From: Pholiota molesta | Taxonomy: Eukaryota; Basidiomycota; Agaricomycetes; Agaricales; Strophariaceae | DNA: 64,000 bases | Assembly: GCA_014925825.1 (NCBI GenBank) | Contig: JACGCK010000005.1 | Span: 1 to 64,000, forward strand | Direction of reading: 5' to 3' | Shown: positions 41,892 to 52,940 of the stretch, piece after piece | How positions within the stretch are numbered: position 1 is the first letter of the stretch | Layout of the letters: the number at the start of each line of letters is the position of its first letter | Notes under the pieces: model-generated | Told to the model about the DNA's origin: nothing | Databases searched by the model: none | What the model saw: only the letters and a program-made list of their open reading frames with translations | Position numbers and translations under genes: made by a program

Positions 41892-44450
41892 TCACAAAAG
41901 TTTGGACTGCTTCAAATGTTGCCGAATGACCATGTCACGAACTGCGGAATGTCAAGATTTTAATCATTGTATAGAGGTAGCCATCAAAACGACCTACCGC
42001 TAGCAATAATACCCGCAGTAGTGGCTGTATCAGTAACGCTCGTGCAGAAAGCGTAAAATTTCCTTGGGTTCGGTGAATATTCTCGGTGAATCGCGCTGAA
42101 CTTCCCCCGAAGATCTAAGCGACCACCAATGAGTTAGAAGCGATGATAAAGCTGTGATTGGGAGAAAGTCTCGCACATTTACTAACGCTATCGAGGTCGT
42201 TTGGACGGTCGCCGTAACTGCGGACATATTTCGCTAATCTGCGTGGAAGAAAAATGGCATCAATACGTCGGTCTTCAAAGCGGCTGTAGTACAAGTGGGT
42301 AAAAGCGAGGGCGGAAAGGGAAGTATGAAAAAAATGCCACGGGATACACAAGCTGACTGAACAATAGGCCACAGATAGGCCAGGCTGGACTTTGACACCC
42401 TCCCAAGGTACCCAAGGATGGGGGGAGCAGAGTAAAGGAAGAGGAGGCAGAAAGGGGACTAACCGAATTCCAGAATTCAACTTCTTCTCCAACAAATCAC
42501 ACTTGTTGAGGAAGAGGACTAGGTCGACGTTTGCCAACAGTTTAGAAGAACACACAGCCTTCCACAGGAGGACAGAATCTTCCTGCACCAATGATGAGCA
42601 TCTATTTTACCGACAAGAGGCGCATCACGTACCAGCCGATTCACCGTCCTATCTTCTGAGAGAACCTGGTCGAAGCCAGATATTGGCGCGAGGAAAATAA
42701 TCGCGTCCACTATTCGTTCCAGAACACAGCCGTGAGTTTATAATAATGGAAAATGGCAACAAATTCACTAACCATCATCGAAAAATGGAGCCCATGTCGC
42801 TATTCGCCCCACGCAACAAACACCATCAGTACGCTAAACCACATACAGAGGGAACTGAGAGGAAATGAAGGAAAGGAGTACCCACGTCGCTGGCTCCGAC
42901 TCCCACCCACGTCGACGATCCGCCACTCCGTCCCGCTGTCCCGCCCCGCACTGATCTCCATCTCGAACTTGTACTCCGATACGCCGACCGTCTTCAGCCG
43001 CGCCTTGAGCACGTCGTCATCCGAGGGCATGTATTTCAATCCCGTCACCCGCTCTAGGTCATCCAAAAAACTTCATAAATCCAGAAACGTAAGTTAGCAC
43101 AGCACAAAATGAATCGCGTCAAGCAATTATCCGCAAGAAATGGAAACTCACAAGCCACTCCCCTCCTCCAGCCGGATTTTCCGTCTGCGCAAAATATCCC
43201 GCACATGTTCGTCGCCCCACAGCTGCATCATGTCCTTCCGACATGAATGGAGCACCTCCTGCGGCTCATCCGGCGTCTCCAATCCGGTGTTCCCGGCGCT
43301 CATCGGGCGGTGCCCATTGACCGTCGTCGGGGCGTCAAAATCATACGTGTCGAAGTGCCCCGGAAAATGCACCCGCGCGCGGGACAGGCCGCCCTTCCAC
43401 CCGGGCCCCGGCCGCACGAAGATCTCCTGGCTCCTGTACGAGGAGTGGCTGCGCGAGTGGCCGTGGCCGTGCGCGCGGGGCGAGAAGTGGGACTCCGTGG
43501 GCGAGGGGCGCCCGGGCGCGGCGAGCTGCGTCGCCTCCTCCTCGTTCGGGGGCACGAGCTTCGCGATGAGGAGCGCCTCGATGTGCTGCAGCGGCAGCAG
43601 GCGCGCTTTCAGGACCTCGAAGGGCGTGTGCGCGAGGGTGCTGGTGGAGGAGCCGGAGGGCTCTGATCGTGGGCTGTGGTTGTTATTATTATTATTGCAG
43701 TTGGACGGCCCGTGCGGGTATGAGTTGTTCGCGATGGTGAATTCGGTGTCCGAGTCGGGCTCGTAGTCTGCATCGGGGTCTGAGTAGTAATTTTGACGTG
43801 GTTGCCGCGGGACAGGGGGATAGTGTGGGGGGGAGCCGCCGTACGAAAATTGCAAGTCGCCGCCATTACTGTTTCCATGTCCATTTCCATGCCCATGGTT
43901 GGAATTGCTGTTGTTCGAGGGAAATGGTGGATGTCTGGTACGGGATATGCTCCGGGCGCGTGACCGCGGCGACGAATATGGGGAGTTGGGCATCGGGGCA
44001 GACAGCGCCTCGATGATAGTCCGTATTGACCGCACAATATTGAGCTGTATTACAGCCCGCCATAGTATCCGCTCCTCGCGGAATGCAGTAGGCGTGTACA
44101 GCCGTTGGAATTCTATTTACCGTCAGTACCGTATCAATAGCTGAATGCAGTCGACTCACGCCTTAATGTGGTGGATTTGCCTAGGATTCGCACCCGAATT
44201 AGTCACTGTATGGGATGTCCATGACCGACTGGCAACATTGCTCACCCGATTCGCTCTGACCGAGCAGCAACAGCCTCACAATGCGCCTTTTCCTGCGCGC
44301 CTGGCGCTCAGCCTTGATACTGGCATCGATGGCCTGGCTGATGCGGCGTGCCTCTGCCTCTCTCTGCTCCCTGAGTTCGCGCGCTTCTGGGGTCTCGTCT
44401 GAGGGCGGCCTGAGGACTTCATCTAGTGGATCGTCGGAAGTGACAGGCAT
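41892..44450 (-). CDS. Atypical enlarged heterotrimeric G-protein alpha subunit
   Basis: Ten exons: 44450-44246, 44180-44160, 44112-43152, 43070-42886, 42799-42773, 42709-42633, 42582-42464, 42238-42177, 42114-41998, 41941-41892; 607 residues against about 350 for standard G-alpha. Motifs: P loop GQSESGKST (residues 64-72, joined over a 21-nt exon), switch I ARLKTVGV with the catalytic Arg420, G3 DVGGSRSQR (449-457) where Ser453 replaces the usual catalytic Gln, NKCD (518-521), TSVTDT and a typical C terminus VRDMVIRQHLKQSKLL. The extra length is mainly a His/Asn/Ser/Pro-rich insertion after the first helix (about residues 100-250). The N-terminal MGCxxS lipidation site is absent. Exon 5 is only 27 nt. 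The gene belongs to the expanded atypical G-alpha set of mushroom-forming fungi and is predicted to act in signalling with slow GTP hydrolysis (inference). Confidence 0.9.
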
Positions 44451-47400
44451 GTGGTGGTGCTGGGGAGAGGGCTGAGGGAGGGAGCGGTTCCAGGCACAAA
44501 AGCGATTAGACTTCTACCCGTTGTATATCTGGCCCACCACGAGCCGGCTCGTGTGCCTGAACCACAGGCACAATCATTCGCAATCCAGCTCACCGCCTGG
44601 TTCGCACTCACCCCCACATTGTCATTCCTCGGGAGCAAGAGTCCTTAACAACCAAAGACTTGTACTAGTCATCGTCCTCGTTTTTCTGGCAGCATGTGCC
44701 ACCTTCAATTTCGCGAAACATCGGACTTTGGCTGGACCTCTCGAGGCCCTTTCACATCCAACCTCAATTCAATTCATACTTCTGACAATGCATCCGTGCA
44801 ACACGACTAGCGATGGCACGTACATGCATGAGGCAGTTCATACGCTTGAACTTCATACCTCTACACCACATTTGGAGCAGGAGCTTGCAAAATGGCATCG
44901 TGTATGGTCAGTGAACTTGGCATCACTCAGGCTACATGAAGGAAAGCACAAACGCGGATTTCAGTTTGGTAATTAGTCTCAGCTAGAGCCTCAAAGACTG
45001 TCGATATGCCGAAGCCAAGCTAGCTATCTGAGCTCTAGGCCTATTCATTGATTGTCAGACTCATAGTATCATCAAGTGCGTGCTTAATTACATCTTACAG
45101 CTACAGAGACTTGTCATTTTTGACCAATGGTCGTCTCCATCCCACCGCTCAATTCACACAACGGTCATGAAGCGTGTCTGGGTTCTTATCCCCATGATTT
45201 TTCCATGGTGGTCTATGCCCATGGGCAATTGGCCCTCAGCGTCAACGTTCAGTCAGGCTCGTGGCAGAAGGGTATGTATGACTGGCTGCTGTCACCGTCA
45301 CTGGCATATTCAATTTCGCAGACAATTTTACTGCGACCGTTCAAAAAACTACTAATAATTTTGGGTCCACGCATGCAGATAGATGCAGATCCACGCGCAG
45401 ACAGGCGCAGAAGGCTTTTAACAAATTATTGTCATAGTGAGCAATCCTGAAGTTTTCGTTAACAAATCGCAATATATTGCTCAACCCACCCAAATGTATG
45501 TGGCGCACTAACCGTGCAAGTTACATCAAAGTAAAAATAGCCATGCATGCTTACTATCGAACGTTCGCGTGCACCCTCAAACACGCTTTCCCTACCTGTA
45601 TATCGCATTGACACCTCTAAGCATCTGAAGAGCACACCTTCCATCTTTTCAACCTTCAAAACTCCCGATAACTACACACTGGCCGTCTTATCTGATCCAA
45701 AATCCCTAATCTTACTCCCTGTCCAATAATATCAGCAGCGCACCATACGCGTCGTCGAAATCGCCGTTGACAGAAGGCACCACACGGCTGGTTCAGTTCA
45801 TCCTTGGTTCATTCCGGTGCTGTCATCGCAGTGGTGTCTGCATCAGGGAGGAAAAGGAACCCTCCAATGAGTCCGGACGCTAATATTGGACTGCTGATGA
45901 TGATGGCTCAGCCCATGGCCCATTTGTAGCAGAATAATTATAGTGTCCTGCAGTGGAGGTAAGTAAAATGGGCGTGGGCACCCGTGGGTCGCGCGTAAGC
46001 CCATATACACACCGCCCCGTCGTCACTCCTCCGTAAATAATCCAGATCTGTGCTGCTGAAATCGTGATCATCAGGCCCCAGGCCCCGCCGCCCCTCCCAC
46101 AGCCACCGTTCCAATTTAAACCCCCACGCAGGCACCCAGAACGCCCATCTGCGATTACAGAACGCACACCCCGCACGCATGCGCCTCGAGTGCAGCGTGT
46201 GCCGTTTGCGCTGACCACGCAATGATACGCCTGCATGCGTACGTAGACACGTCAAGGCGGACGCAGGCGAGAGGCCTCCCCGCGCGCTCCCAGACCCACG
46301 ACCACCACAGCCCTCTCCGACTCCGATTCCCCATAGACGCGCATTTCCGCCCGCGCGCGCGTACACGCAGAGCACAGCCTTGCGCAGGCAGGTGCGGTGA
46401 CCGCGCGCTCAGCCAAGACCCACGTCCACACCAAGCGGCCGCCGCGCGCCCGGCGTCGCTACGCCCCCTCCGACTCCGATTTCCCATGGACGCGCAACTC
46501 CGCCCGCGCGCGTACACGCAGAACACAGCCTTGCGCAGGCATGAGGTCGCGTCAGGCATATGTATCCCGCACTCGCCTGCCGCCGCCGCCGTCGTGGGAT
46601 CGGCACGCTCACACTCCCACTCGCAGAGCGTGCCCACGATGATGCGGGAAATTTCGAGGCTCGAATGGAGCGTAATTGGGCGTTCAAAGCGCGGTAAAAT
46701 GAAGAGAATTTGTGCAGTGCGCCAATGATTTTGATACATTCCCTGAGCTTCCTAATTTCTTGGGTTATTTGCATACACGCCCGACCCAGATGATAGGCTC
46801 CGCACCCAGTGAATCATTACAATGTTATGTTACCTGGGTACGCTCAGCACCGGCCTCGAGGCAGGCAGGAAGGGCAAGAATCATATTCCTCAGAGCTCAG
46901 GCACCCCATTTTATTTTGGGAAACACACATACCATAATTAATCGGGTTTGTCTTGGCCCACCCACCTAAATCACAGGCACAAGTGGTCTTGGTGCTTCGA
47001 GATTCGAGAAGCTGAGAATCTAAGGCACAGAAAACATTACCAGGTTACTTATCTGCAACCGTCAATTTCACAATCACATCTGACCATCGCAGGCCAGCGG
47101 TGTCCGCTATTATTTTACGATGCCTCGCCAAAATTGCGGCACATGCTGAGTCCCACAGACTGGCTGCGGCGGCAGTGGGCGTCTGTTTTGCATCAAGAGT
47201 TGATCAGAGCGCACTTATCCGACGTCCGCGTGTCTCCAAGCCCTGCCAAAGGCGTTTATTTTTTGGGTGAGTGTTGCATACAGGCGGGCGCTTGCGGCCA
47301 TGAATTATCATAGCGGGGTTCCGCTGGGTCGGCTGATACTTGCGTTACGACCTTGCCTTACGCTTTTCTCCGTTCTTTTCGATGGATGTGTGGCAGGCAG

Positions 47401-47797
47401 CCTTTGGAAGCTCGGTCCGATGACGAACACACCTTTATTCTTGTCTGATTGATGTCTGTTTGCATATTATCCGTAGACTTTCTAGCAATTGAGTTTTTCA
47501 CCTGCAGATCGTCACGCCTTCCAGAGGCAAGTTCTCTGGAAAAGGCACCCTCCCGCACATATAAAACGGATATCATAGCCCATCGTGGGACTGATTAGAG
47601 CGAGGAACAGCGAGCCTAAATACCAAACCAGCCTATCGCGCAACTCCCAGCCTATCGTGCAACTCAATCTCGTCATAGTTCCGTCATTGGGGAATTCAAA
47701 GAAGGCTATGCGATATAGCTAAGAATGTATATTCGATGCGGTATCGGACATTGAGCCATGGTCGGTTGTGCCGTGAGGTATTTTCAAGGATGGTACA
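44451..47797. other. Large spacer with splice-like fragments and a GC-rich repeat island
   Basis: 3.3 kb upstream of the G-alpha gene. Frames at 44521-44976 (151 codons, one hydrophobic stretch LVLVIVLVFLAACATF), 45127-45260 (ending at a GTATGT donor) and 46948-47270 (ending at a GTGAGT donor) look somewhat coding but do not join into a recognised protein. They may be decayed gene pieces. The GC-rich direct repeat at 46.3-46.5 kb is listed separately. Confidence 0.35.
46311..46545. repeat. GC-rich direct repeat, two copies of about 80 bp, period about 152 bp
   Basis: Segments near 46311-46392 and 46463-46545 share ctccgactccgatt, then a short variable part, then ccgcccgcgcgcg, tacacgcaga, and cacagccttgcgcaggca. 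They differ at scattered positions. The repeat lies in a GC-rich island (about 46070-46640) inside AT-rich DNA. Open frames through it (46222-46728 plus, 46155-46739 minus) are long only because stop codons are rare in such DNA. Confidence 0.6.
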
Positions 47798-47849
47798 TAG
47801 TATCCGTGGAGTGCGTGCTCTTCAAAATAGACGAAAAGTGCGGCCTGAG

Positions 47850-48763
47850 AGAGAACCAGCGCAATTCGCGAAGAATAGGTCGGTTCTGTGTCGAGGCATA
47901 TTTTCTGGTTACCGCTGGATGCATGAGACTCTCGCCTTCCGCGTATTATAATAGATTCCGGAAACAAACTGGGTACGATAAGCAGCAGTATGTACCGAAA
48001 TGCGCACGCAATGATAAGGTACATGTATTTCGGTTTGGAGCCAATTGACTTGCAGACATTATCTCATCCTATGAGTTATTTGGGGTGTACTTCGCATGCC
48101 AGGCGAGTCGTGAGTAGGAGGAGCGGTGAGAAGTATTTTAGTCGCTAATTAGAGAGCGAGTGCCTTGTACTTTTTTGTTTTGGACTGCGCAGCCTAAAGT
48201 CAAATCAACATTGATAGTGGGCGTCAATCTCGTCGTAGAGCTCCTTCCTTCAGGGCCGTCGTAATTCATTAACATGTATAATTACTTTCGCGCCGCCTAA
48301 ATAAACGCATTCGGAATTTCCGATCTAACTTTAAGCCCACTGATAATCGCCAGAGATTGATGCTGAGATGGTATCAGAAGCATGTCGTTTAAACAGAGCC
48401 GTCATAAGACTCACAACTCCAAGTGCCATGGTCTAATGATAATCCAAAAGACGTTATATATTTCGAAGCAAGGATCTTTTCAGCAATAAGCCTACACTCT
48501 AACGGCGCAGTCTAAGCGACAGACTCTTAAAAAACGGTTCTCAATACATATTTGCCTTGAAAATTCCCAACAATTCCCAAAGGCGAGAGCAGTCTCTCGC
48601 ACTATGTTGAGGTCTAAAAATAGATTACCAAGGATTGGCGATGGATGCATGCTGGATGCACATGCTACCAGAGATCCTGAACCACCACAGCCACCACTTA
48701 TCCACTGCTGGTTCAGTTGGCTTGGCTCTAGGATGATTGTCGCAGCGATTATGTTATTTTTAT
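47850..48763. other. 914-bp segment present only in duplication copy 1
   Basis: In copy 2, cggcctgag (ending 53464) joins directly to taccaaacattcgg (53465). In copy 1 these are separated by 914 bp. No target-site duplication or terminal repeats are visible, so a deletion in copy 2 is at least as likely as an insertion in copy 1. No coding pattern was recognised within it. Confidence 0.6.
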
Positions 48764-48818
48764 TACCAAACATTCGGAGCTCTAGCCGACTGAGGGTTCC
48801 GACTTTGCTCAATGAAAA

Positions 48819-48832
48819 GCAATGAATGGTAT
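48819..48832 (+). repeat. Left target-site duplication of the SINE-like element
   Basis: gcaatgaatggtat directly before the element. The identical 14 bp recur after its poly-A tail at 49261-49274, and the match can be read as 18 bp if the preceding A bases are counted. The 14 bp match 13 of 14 bases at the unoccupied site in duplication copy 2 (53530-53543). Confidence 0.9.
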
Positions 48833-48842
48833 GCCGGCTGTG

Positions 48843-48853
48843 TAGCCTAGCGG
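48843..48853 (+). promoter_or_regulatory. Pol III box A of the SINE-like element
   Basis: TAGCCTAGCGG fits the A-box consensus TRGYNNARNNG at every constrained position. It lies 10 bp from the element's 5' end, as expected when transcription starts at the first base. Confidence 0.7.
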
Positions 48854-48920
48854 ATATTTCGCGAAAGTTGTACATTCCTGCTGGGGAGTCATGCGGGTAA
48901 ACCGCTATGGCGAGGTCCTT

Positions 48921-48931
48921 GTTTCGAGCCC
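48921..48931 (+). promoter_or_regulatory. Pol III box B of the SINE-like element
   Basis: GTTTCGAGCCC matches the B-box consensus GGTTCGANTCC at all but two positions and follows box A on the same strand. Confidence 0.65.
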
Positions 48932-49260
48932 TGTCGCATACGATTTCAACTATCAAATGGCGGCAGGTCCTTGATTGGCCAATCCCAGTACCGGTAGGGG
49001 TGTTTAGTGGGTAGTAGGATCTGGGGTCCTGCCGGCGGAGACAAAAATCCCGGCCACGGCGCTGCAATATCATTTATTTGTATTCCGTGGCAATAGAAAT
49101 GGCGTAGAGACCCCCTCCTGAGTCCCACACTGTTCACAACTCCGATTGTGTTCGTTCATAAATGGAATTCACCTCCTTACCAGCGCGTGAATGGGGTGTG
49201 ACCGGGGTTCGCTGCCATTTGCGAGACGCTTAACCAAAAAAAAAAAAAAAAAAAAAAAAA

Positions 49261-49274
49261 GCAATGAATGGTAT
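49261..49274 (+). repeat. Right target-site duplication of the SINE-like element
   Basis: gcaatgaatggtat directly after the A25 tail, identical to 48819-48832, followed by caattatt as at the unoccupied site in copy 2. Confidence 0.9.
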
Positions 49275-49497
49275 CAATTATTGTAACAAACGCAAGGCAA
49301 ACGGTATGTTTTTATAAGAATGTATAGGGCAAGAAACCAAGAATATATGTAACATCGATGATCATGTAATAATTAGGGTACCATTTGTAAACTAATGAGT
49401 GGCGATGATGCAGACAGCAAAAACAGGACAAGCGCAAAGGATAGGATATCTTTTTCGGTGAAAGCATGCAGGTATTTAGCAAGGGTATTCCAGAAGA

Positions 49498-52400
49498 TCA
49501 CTCGACATCGCGCCAAGGTCGATCAACATTCGCGTCCGGGTCATCTTCAACCTCGGCCGTAGTCAACTCTTCCATGCGACGTGCGAAGTCGTTCATATCA
49601 ACCTGGGCTGCACTGCGAACCTTCTTATCATATCCGCCTTTTTCGTCGACAGGTTCTTCTGGATCCCATGTGATCTCAGGGCCTGTCCAGCCGCCATTGA
49701 GATAGATGTAGTTCAGGAAGGACCGCCATAAGGGGTCGAGCGAGAGTACTTCAGGATCTCCGACGATGATGAGAAGCGCTTGTGCGCGCGTCACGGCGAC
49801 TGCACATATAGATATCGTCAGAAGAAAAAACCGAGAGTGATGTCGCAGGATAAACGTACCGTTAAACCTGCGAGGATTCGCGACAAAGCCAAGGGTATGG
49901 CGTAAGTCGTACTCCACGAACTCCTTGCTGCTTCGGACAGTAGATATAATTATCACCGAGCGCTCCTGTAGTATGGCATAAATTAGCGACGCCAGTTCAG
50001 AGCGGGAAGAAAATTACAAACTTGTCCTTGGAACTCTTCGACCGATCCAATCTTGACGCTCTCCGCAACATTACGCAATGCACTTCGCAATTTTAGACAC
50101 TGGGCATGGTACGGTGCAATAATACCGATGTCAGCATCGGCTAAGAGAAAAGAAATCAGTGTCCTATACACCAAGCGCAGTGAACATAGAATAAAATGCG
50201 TACTAGTGCGGAAGTTCCTGTCCTGTTTGAGTTGTTGGACGTATGATTTAACTTGAAGGACCTCGTCAATGTTGAAAAAGGACGGAGAAGAAGCCTCGCG
50301 ATCATCCTTCCCGGACACGGAATGGAAAACGACAGGGAATTTCTTGGCTGGCAGGTACGACGAGTTTAGGTACTTGTTGATGGTCGCCGGACTTGCGCAT
50401 GGCACAAGCTCGTTGTCGTAGAACCTTTCGTTCGGGAAAGAAAGGATGGCGTTATGTGAACGGAAGTTTTTGGTCAGCTTGATAACACTATGGAGAATCG
50501 CAATCAACATTAAAGAACCCAAACCCTCGAAGTTGCTGAACAAAACTCACCCTCGCCCATATGAGGTGTTCAGGTTATACGCAGGCATCGACATCAAGCG
50601 CTCGAGGTAGCTGACCTCCAATCCCAGGTCCCGAGCGAACGACGACCGAATAATCGGACCCAACTGCTTCGGATCCCCAGACAAAATCACATTCGTCCGA
50701 CTATCCGCTATCATCTTGATGGACACAAACGCCTCAGGCTCCGTCGCCTGCCCCGCCTCGTCGATGAAGATATGCGTGAAATGCCCGCGCGGCATCCCGA
50801 TACCAGAAGCGAACGACGCGGACACGCAGGTGGAGACGACAACGTTGTAGCGCTTCAGCCGCGACACGAGCGGCGCGGAGAAGTGGCTGTCGATAACGCA
50901 GGTGTAGGGCTTTAATGAGTCGGATACCTGCTCCTTTGAGCGGGAGGGGGCGTAGAAGCGGAAGAGCTCCGATTCAGTCAGGCCCCCTGCGCCCAGACGA
51001 AGGGCGATGAGATCGGCAGCAGAGTTACTGGGGGCGCAGGCGAGGATACGCGCGTGTGGAAAATCAGCTACGATTTGTCGAATAGCTTCGATGATGGTAA
51101 TGGTTTTTCCTGTACCAGGCCTGTATATGTTCAATCAATTACCGTTTGCAAAGGCGAGTCGAAAGAATGTTACTTACGGTCCAAAGACAACAAATGGCGG
51201 GCTCCCAGCAGGCGAGCTCAGAATCGACGCGACAGCCTGCAGCTGTGGCTCGTTCTTGGCCAACAGCCCATTGAACAGTTTCAACGCTACTCGAGGCGGT
51301 CTCTGAGGGAGGTGTCTATCAACCGGGAAAAGAATCCTCTCCTCGGTGAATACCGTGTCCATCGCCTGGTGTTGGCGCTTCATCGGGATGCGGTTCAATT
51401 TGAATCGCACGTGGAAACGCCGGCCTTCAGGGAATCGGTCGAAGCTGGTATGGAAGCAGAGACCAACTTCCGCTTGGCGAACGAAATGGACATGGCCTTC
51501 GTACCAGCGGCCATCGGTGGCACCTCGCTCTTGAACGAGTATCTGGTCTCCAACCAAGACACTCGGCCGCTTTTCAGCTAGACCGGGCACTGCCAGGCTA
51601 AATGGGAAATAATATTCAGCTGAAAGAAAGATATGCTTGATGAATGAAGCCTTACTAATAATATCGGTTAAAACGCGTCAGAGTCGCGTCGGGGATGTCA
51701 TAGCGTTCGAGATCTTCTCTACCAGATTTGCAAGACAATTAGATAGGCGGGAAAGGGCGATCATCCTGCTAAACTTACTCCATTTTGGCCTCCTCGATCC
51801 AGAGCAAATATTTGAATCGATTTGCATAAGTCTTGCTATTGAAATCCCTCGGGATGAACAGTTCTTCGAGATTCTTCAAGATTGCTTTCCTCCCTTTGGA
51901 TCCAGACAACAGGGCCTTCAAACGTGGTGGAATGACTGCTTTTGGTAGGCTTAAAATATAGCGAATGGACTTGAGCGCAGGCGGTCGGACGCCCTCAACA
52001 ATGTCCCTGATATCGTGACGTGTAGACCTCGAACGTGGTACATACGGCGCTCTTGGGCGTAACGCTTCGTGGTCGGCCTTGCTCCCAATGATGGCTTTTA
52101 GAGTACGCGTAATGACGAAGGTCTTCCGGAGCTGGTTATCTCTGAAGGTGAGCTCGAGGCGGTCTTCGTAGCGTCCAATATGCGATTGCTTGAGAGTGAT
52201 GACCAGCTTGATGGGGGTGTTCGTGCGCACTGCCCTGGTTGTTCCATCGAGGGCGACAGAGAAACTACAAACAAAGAGTTAACGACAAAGAAAACACATA
52301 AGAGGGTATCTTACGCAGGAGTGAAAGTCCGTCTTCCTTGCGAGGATGCAAGCCTGAAATCCTGGAGTACGCAGTTTGAGTTGGGCAGAGAGGTGGTAAT

Positions 52401-52940
52401 CGTGGCCGTGTTTCGTACTCCAGCCGCAGCCGCAACCGGTTCTACTAGGTCGAAGTCGAAGTGACCCGCGATGGAGACGCCATTTTTGTCGGTCTCCGAC
52501 TCCTCGACCGCATTCCTATACCGAGTGAACATTTGACGCGACTTATGCTTCTCCCCGTTTGTGTGCGAAGTCCAATGGTTTTTCTGGACCAAACATCGAC
52601 AGAGGTCACAAACTTCTGCGCTGGCCGTAGCGGTTGGACCCTGAGGTTCTATATTAGGCGAAACGCCTTTGGCCAACGCGTTTGAGAGATGCCTCCGGCC
52701 AGCCAGATGCAGCTTCCACGCTCGCTCTCCGCCAGTAACATTGGCAAAACAGATAGCGCAATGCTCGATAATAGAGGTCCCGCGAACGCGGCTTCTGTGC
52801 TGGTCGGTGGTGAGATGAATGGCATAGTCATCTTCCGTTGCGAACACATGATCGCAATAGTCACATGTCAGAACGTTATGAACAAATGTGCAAGCGACAT
52901 CGGAGCACGTCCCATGGGCAAGAACGTTAGGGCAGTTCAT
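49498..52940 (-). CDS. MOV10/SDE3-like SF1 RNA helicase with N-terminal zinc fingers (copy 1)
   Basis: Nine exons: 52940-52315, 52264-51779, 51718-51656, 51597-51178, 51120-50551, 50487-50204, 50140-50022, 49965-49860, 49799-49498; 991 residues. The N terminus has a CCCH-like motif ([19 protein letters not shown]), then three C2H2/U1-type fingers (CDYCDHVF...H, CAICFANV...H, CDLCRCLV...H) and a beta-rich region. Superfamily 1 motifs follow: Walker A GPPGTGKT (about 531-538), [20 protein letters not shown] (about 652), [35 protein letters not shown] and the ARG-type [15 protein letters not shown]. This is the Upf1-like group nearest MOV10, SDE3 and Neurospora SAD-3, which act in RNA silencing. 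The role here is inferred. All exons match copy 2 in length except exons 1 and 5, each one codon longer. Intact. Confidence 0.92.

Larger units (their letters stand above)
48833..49260 (+). mobile_element. tRNA-related SINE-like retroelement, 428 bp
   Basis: The element begins with gccggctgtg, has RNA polymerase III box A (TAGCCTAGCGG, 48843-48853) and box B (GTTTCGAGCCC, 48921-48931) in its head, a non-coding body of about 300 bp, and a tail of 25 A (49236-49260). Exact 14-bp target duplications flank it, and the paralogous segment at 53.5 kb shows the site without the element. There is no open frame for a reverse transcriptase, so it depends on LINE machinery encoded elsewhere, as SINEs do. 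The spacing of box A and B is wider than in a tRNA (67 bp between box ends). The 3' end contains a second tRNA-like string (ggggttcgctgcc near 49205). Confidence 0.88.

Noticed and set aside
44521..44976. 151-codon plus-strand frame with a hydrophobic stretch
   Set aside because: No start context, splice partner or family match. It overlaps the promoter side of the G-alpha gene.
46155..46739. Long open frames on both strands in the GC-rich island
   Set aside because: Stop codons are rare in such GC-rich DNA, frames overlap on both strands with Arg/Ala/Pro-rich products, and no splice support or family pattern exists.
48492..49073. 193-codon minus-strand open frame
   Set aside because: It runs from the copy-1-specific segment into the SINE-like element and over its target duplication, so it cannot be an old gene, and it has no family pattern.
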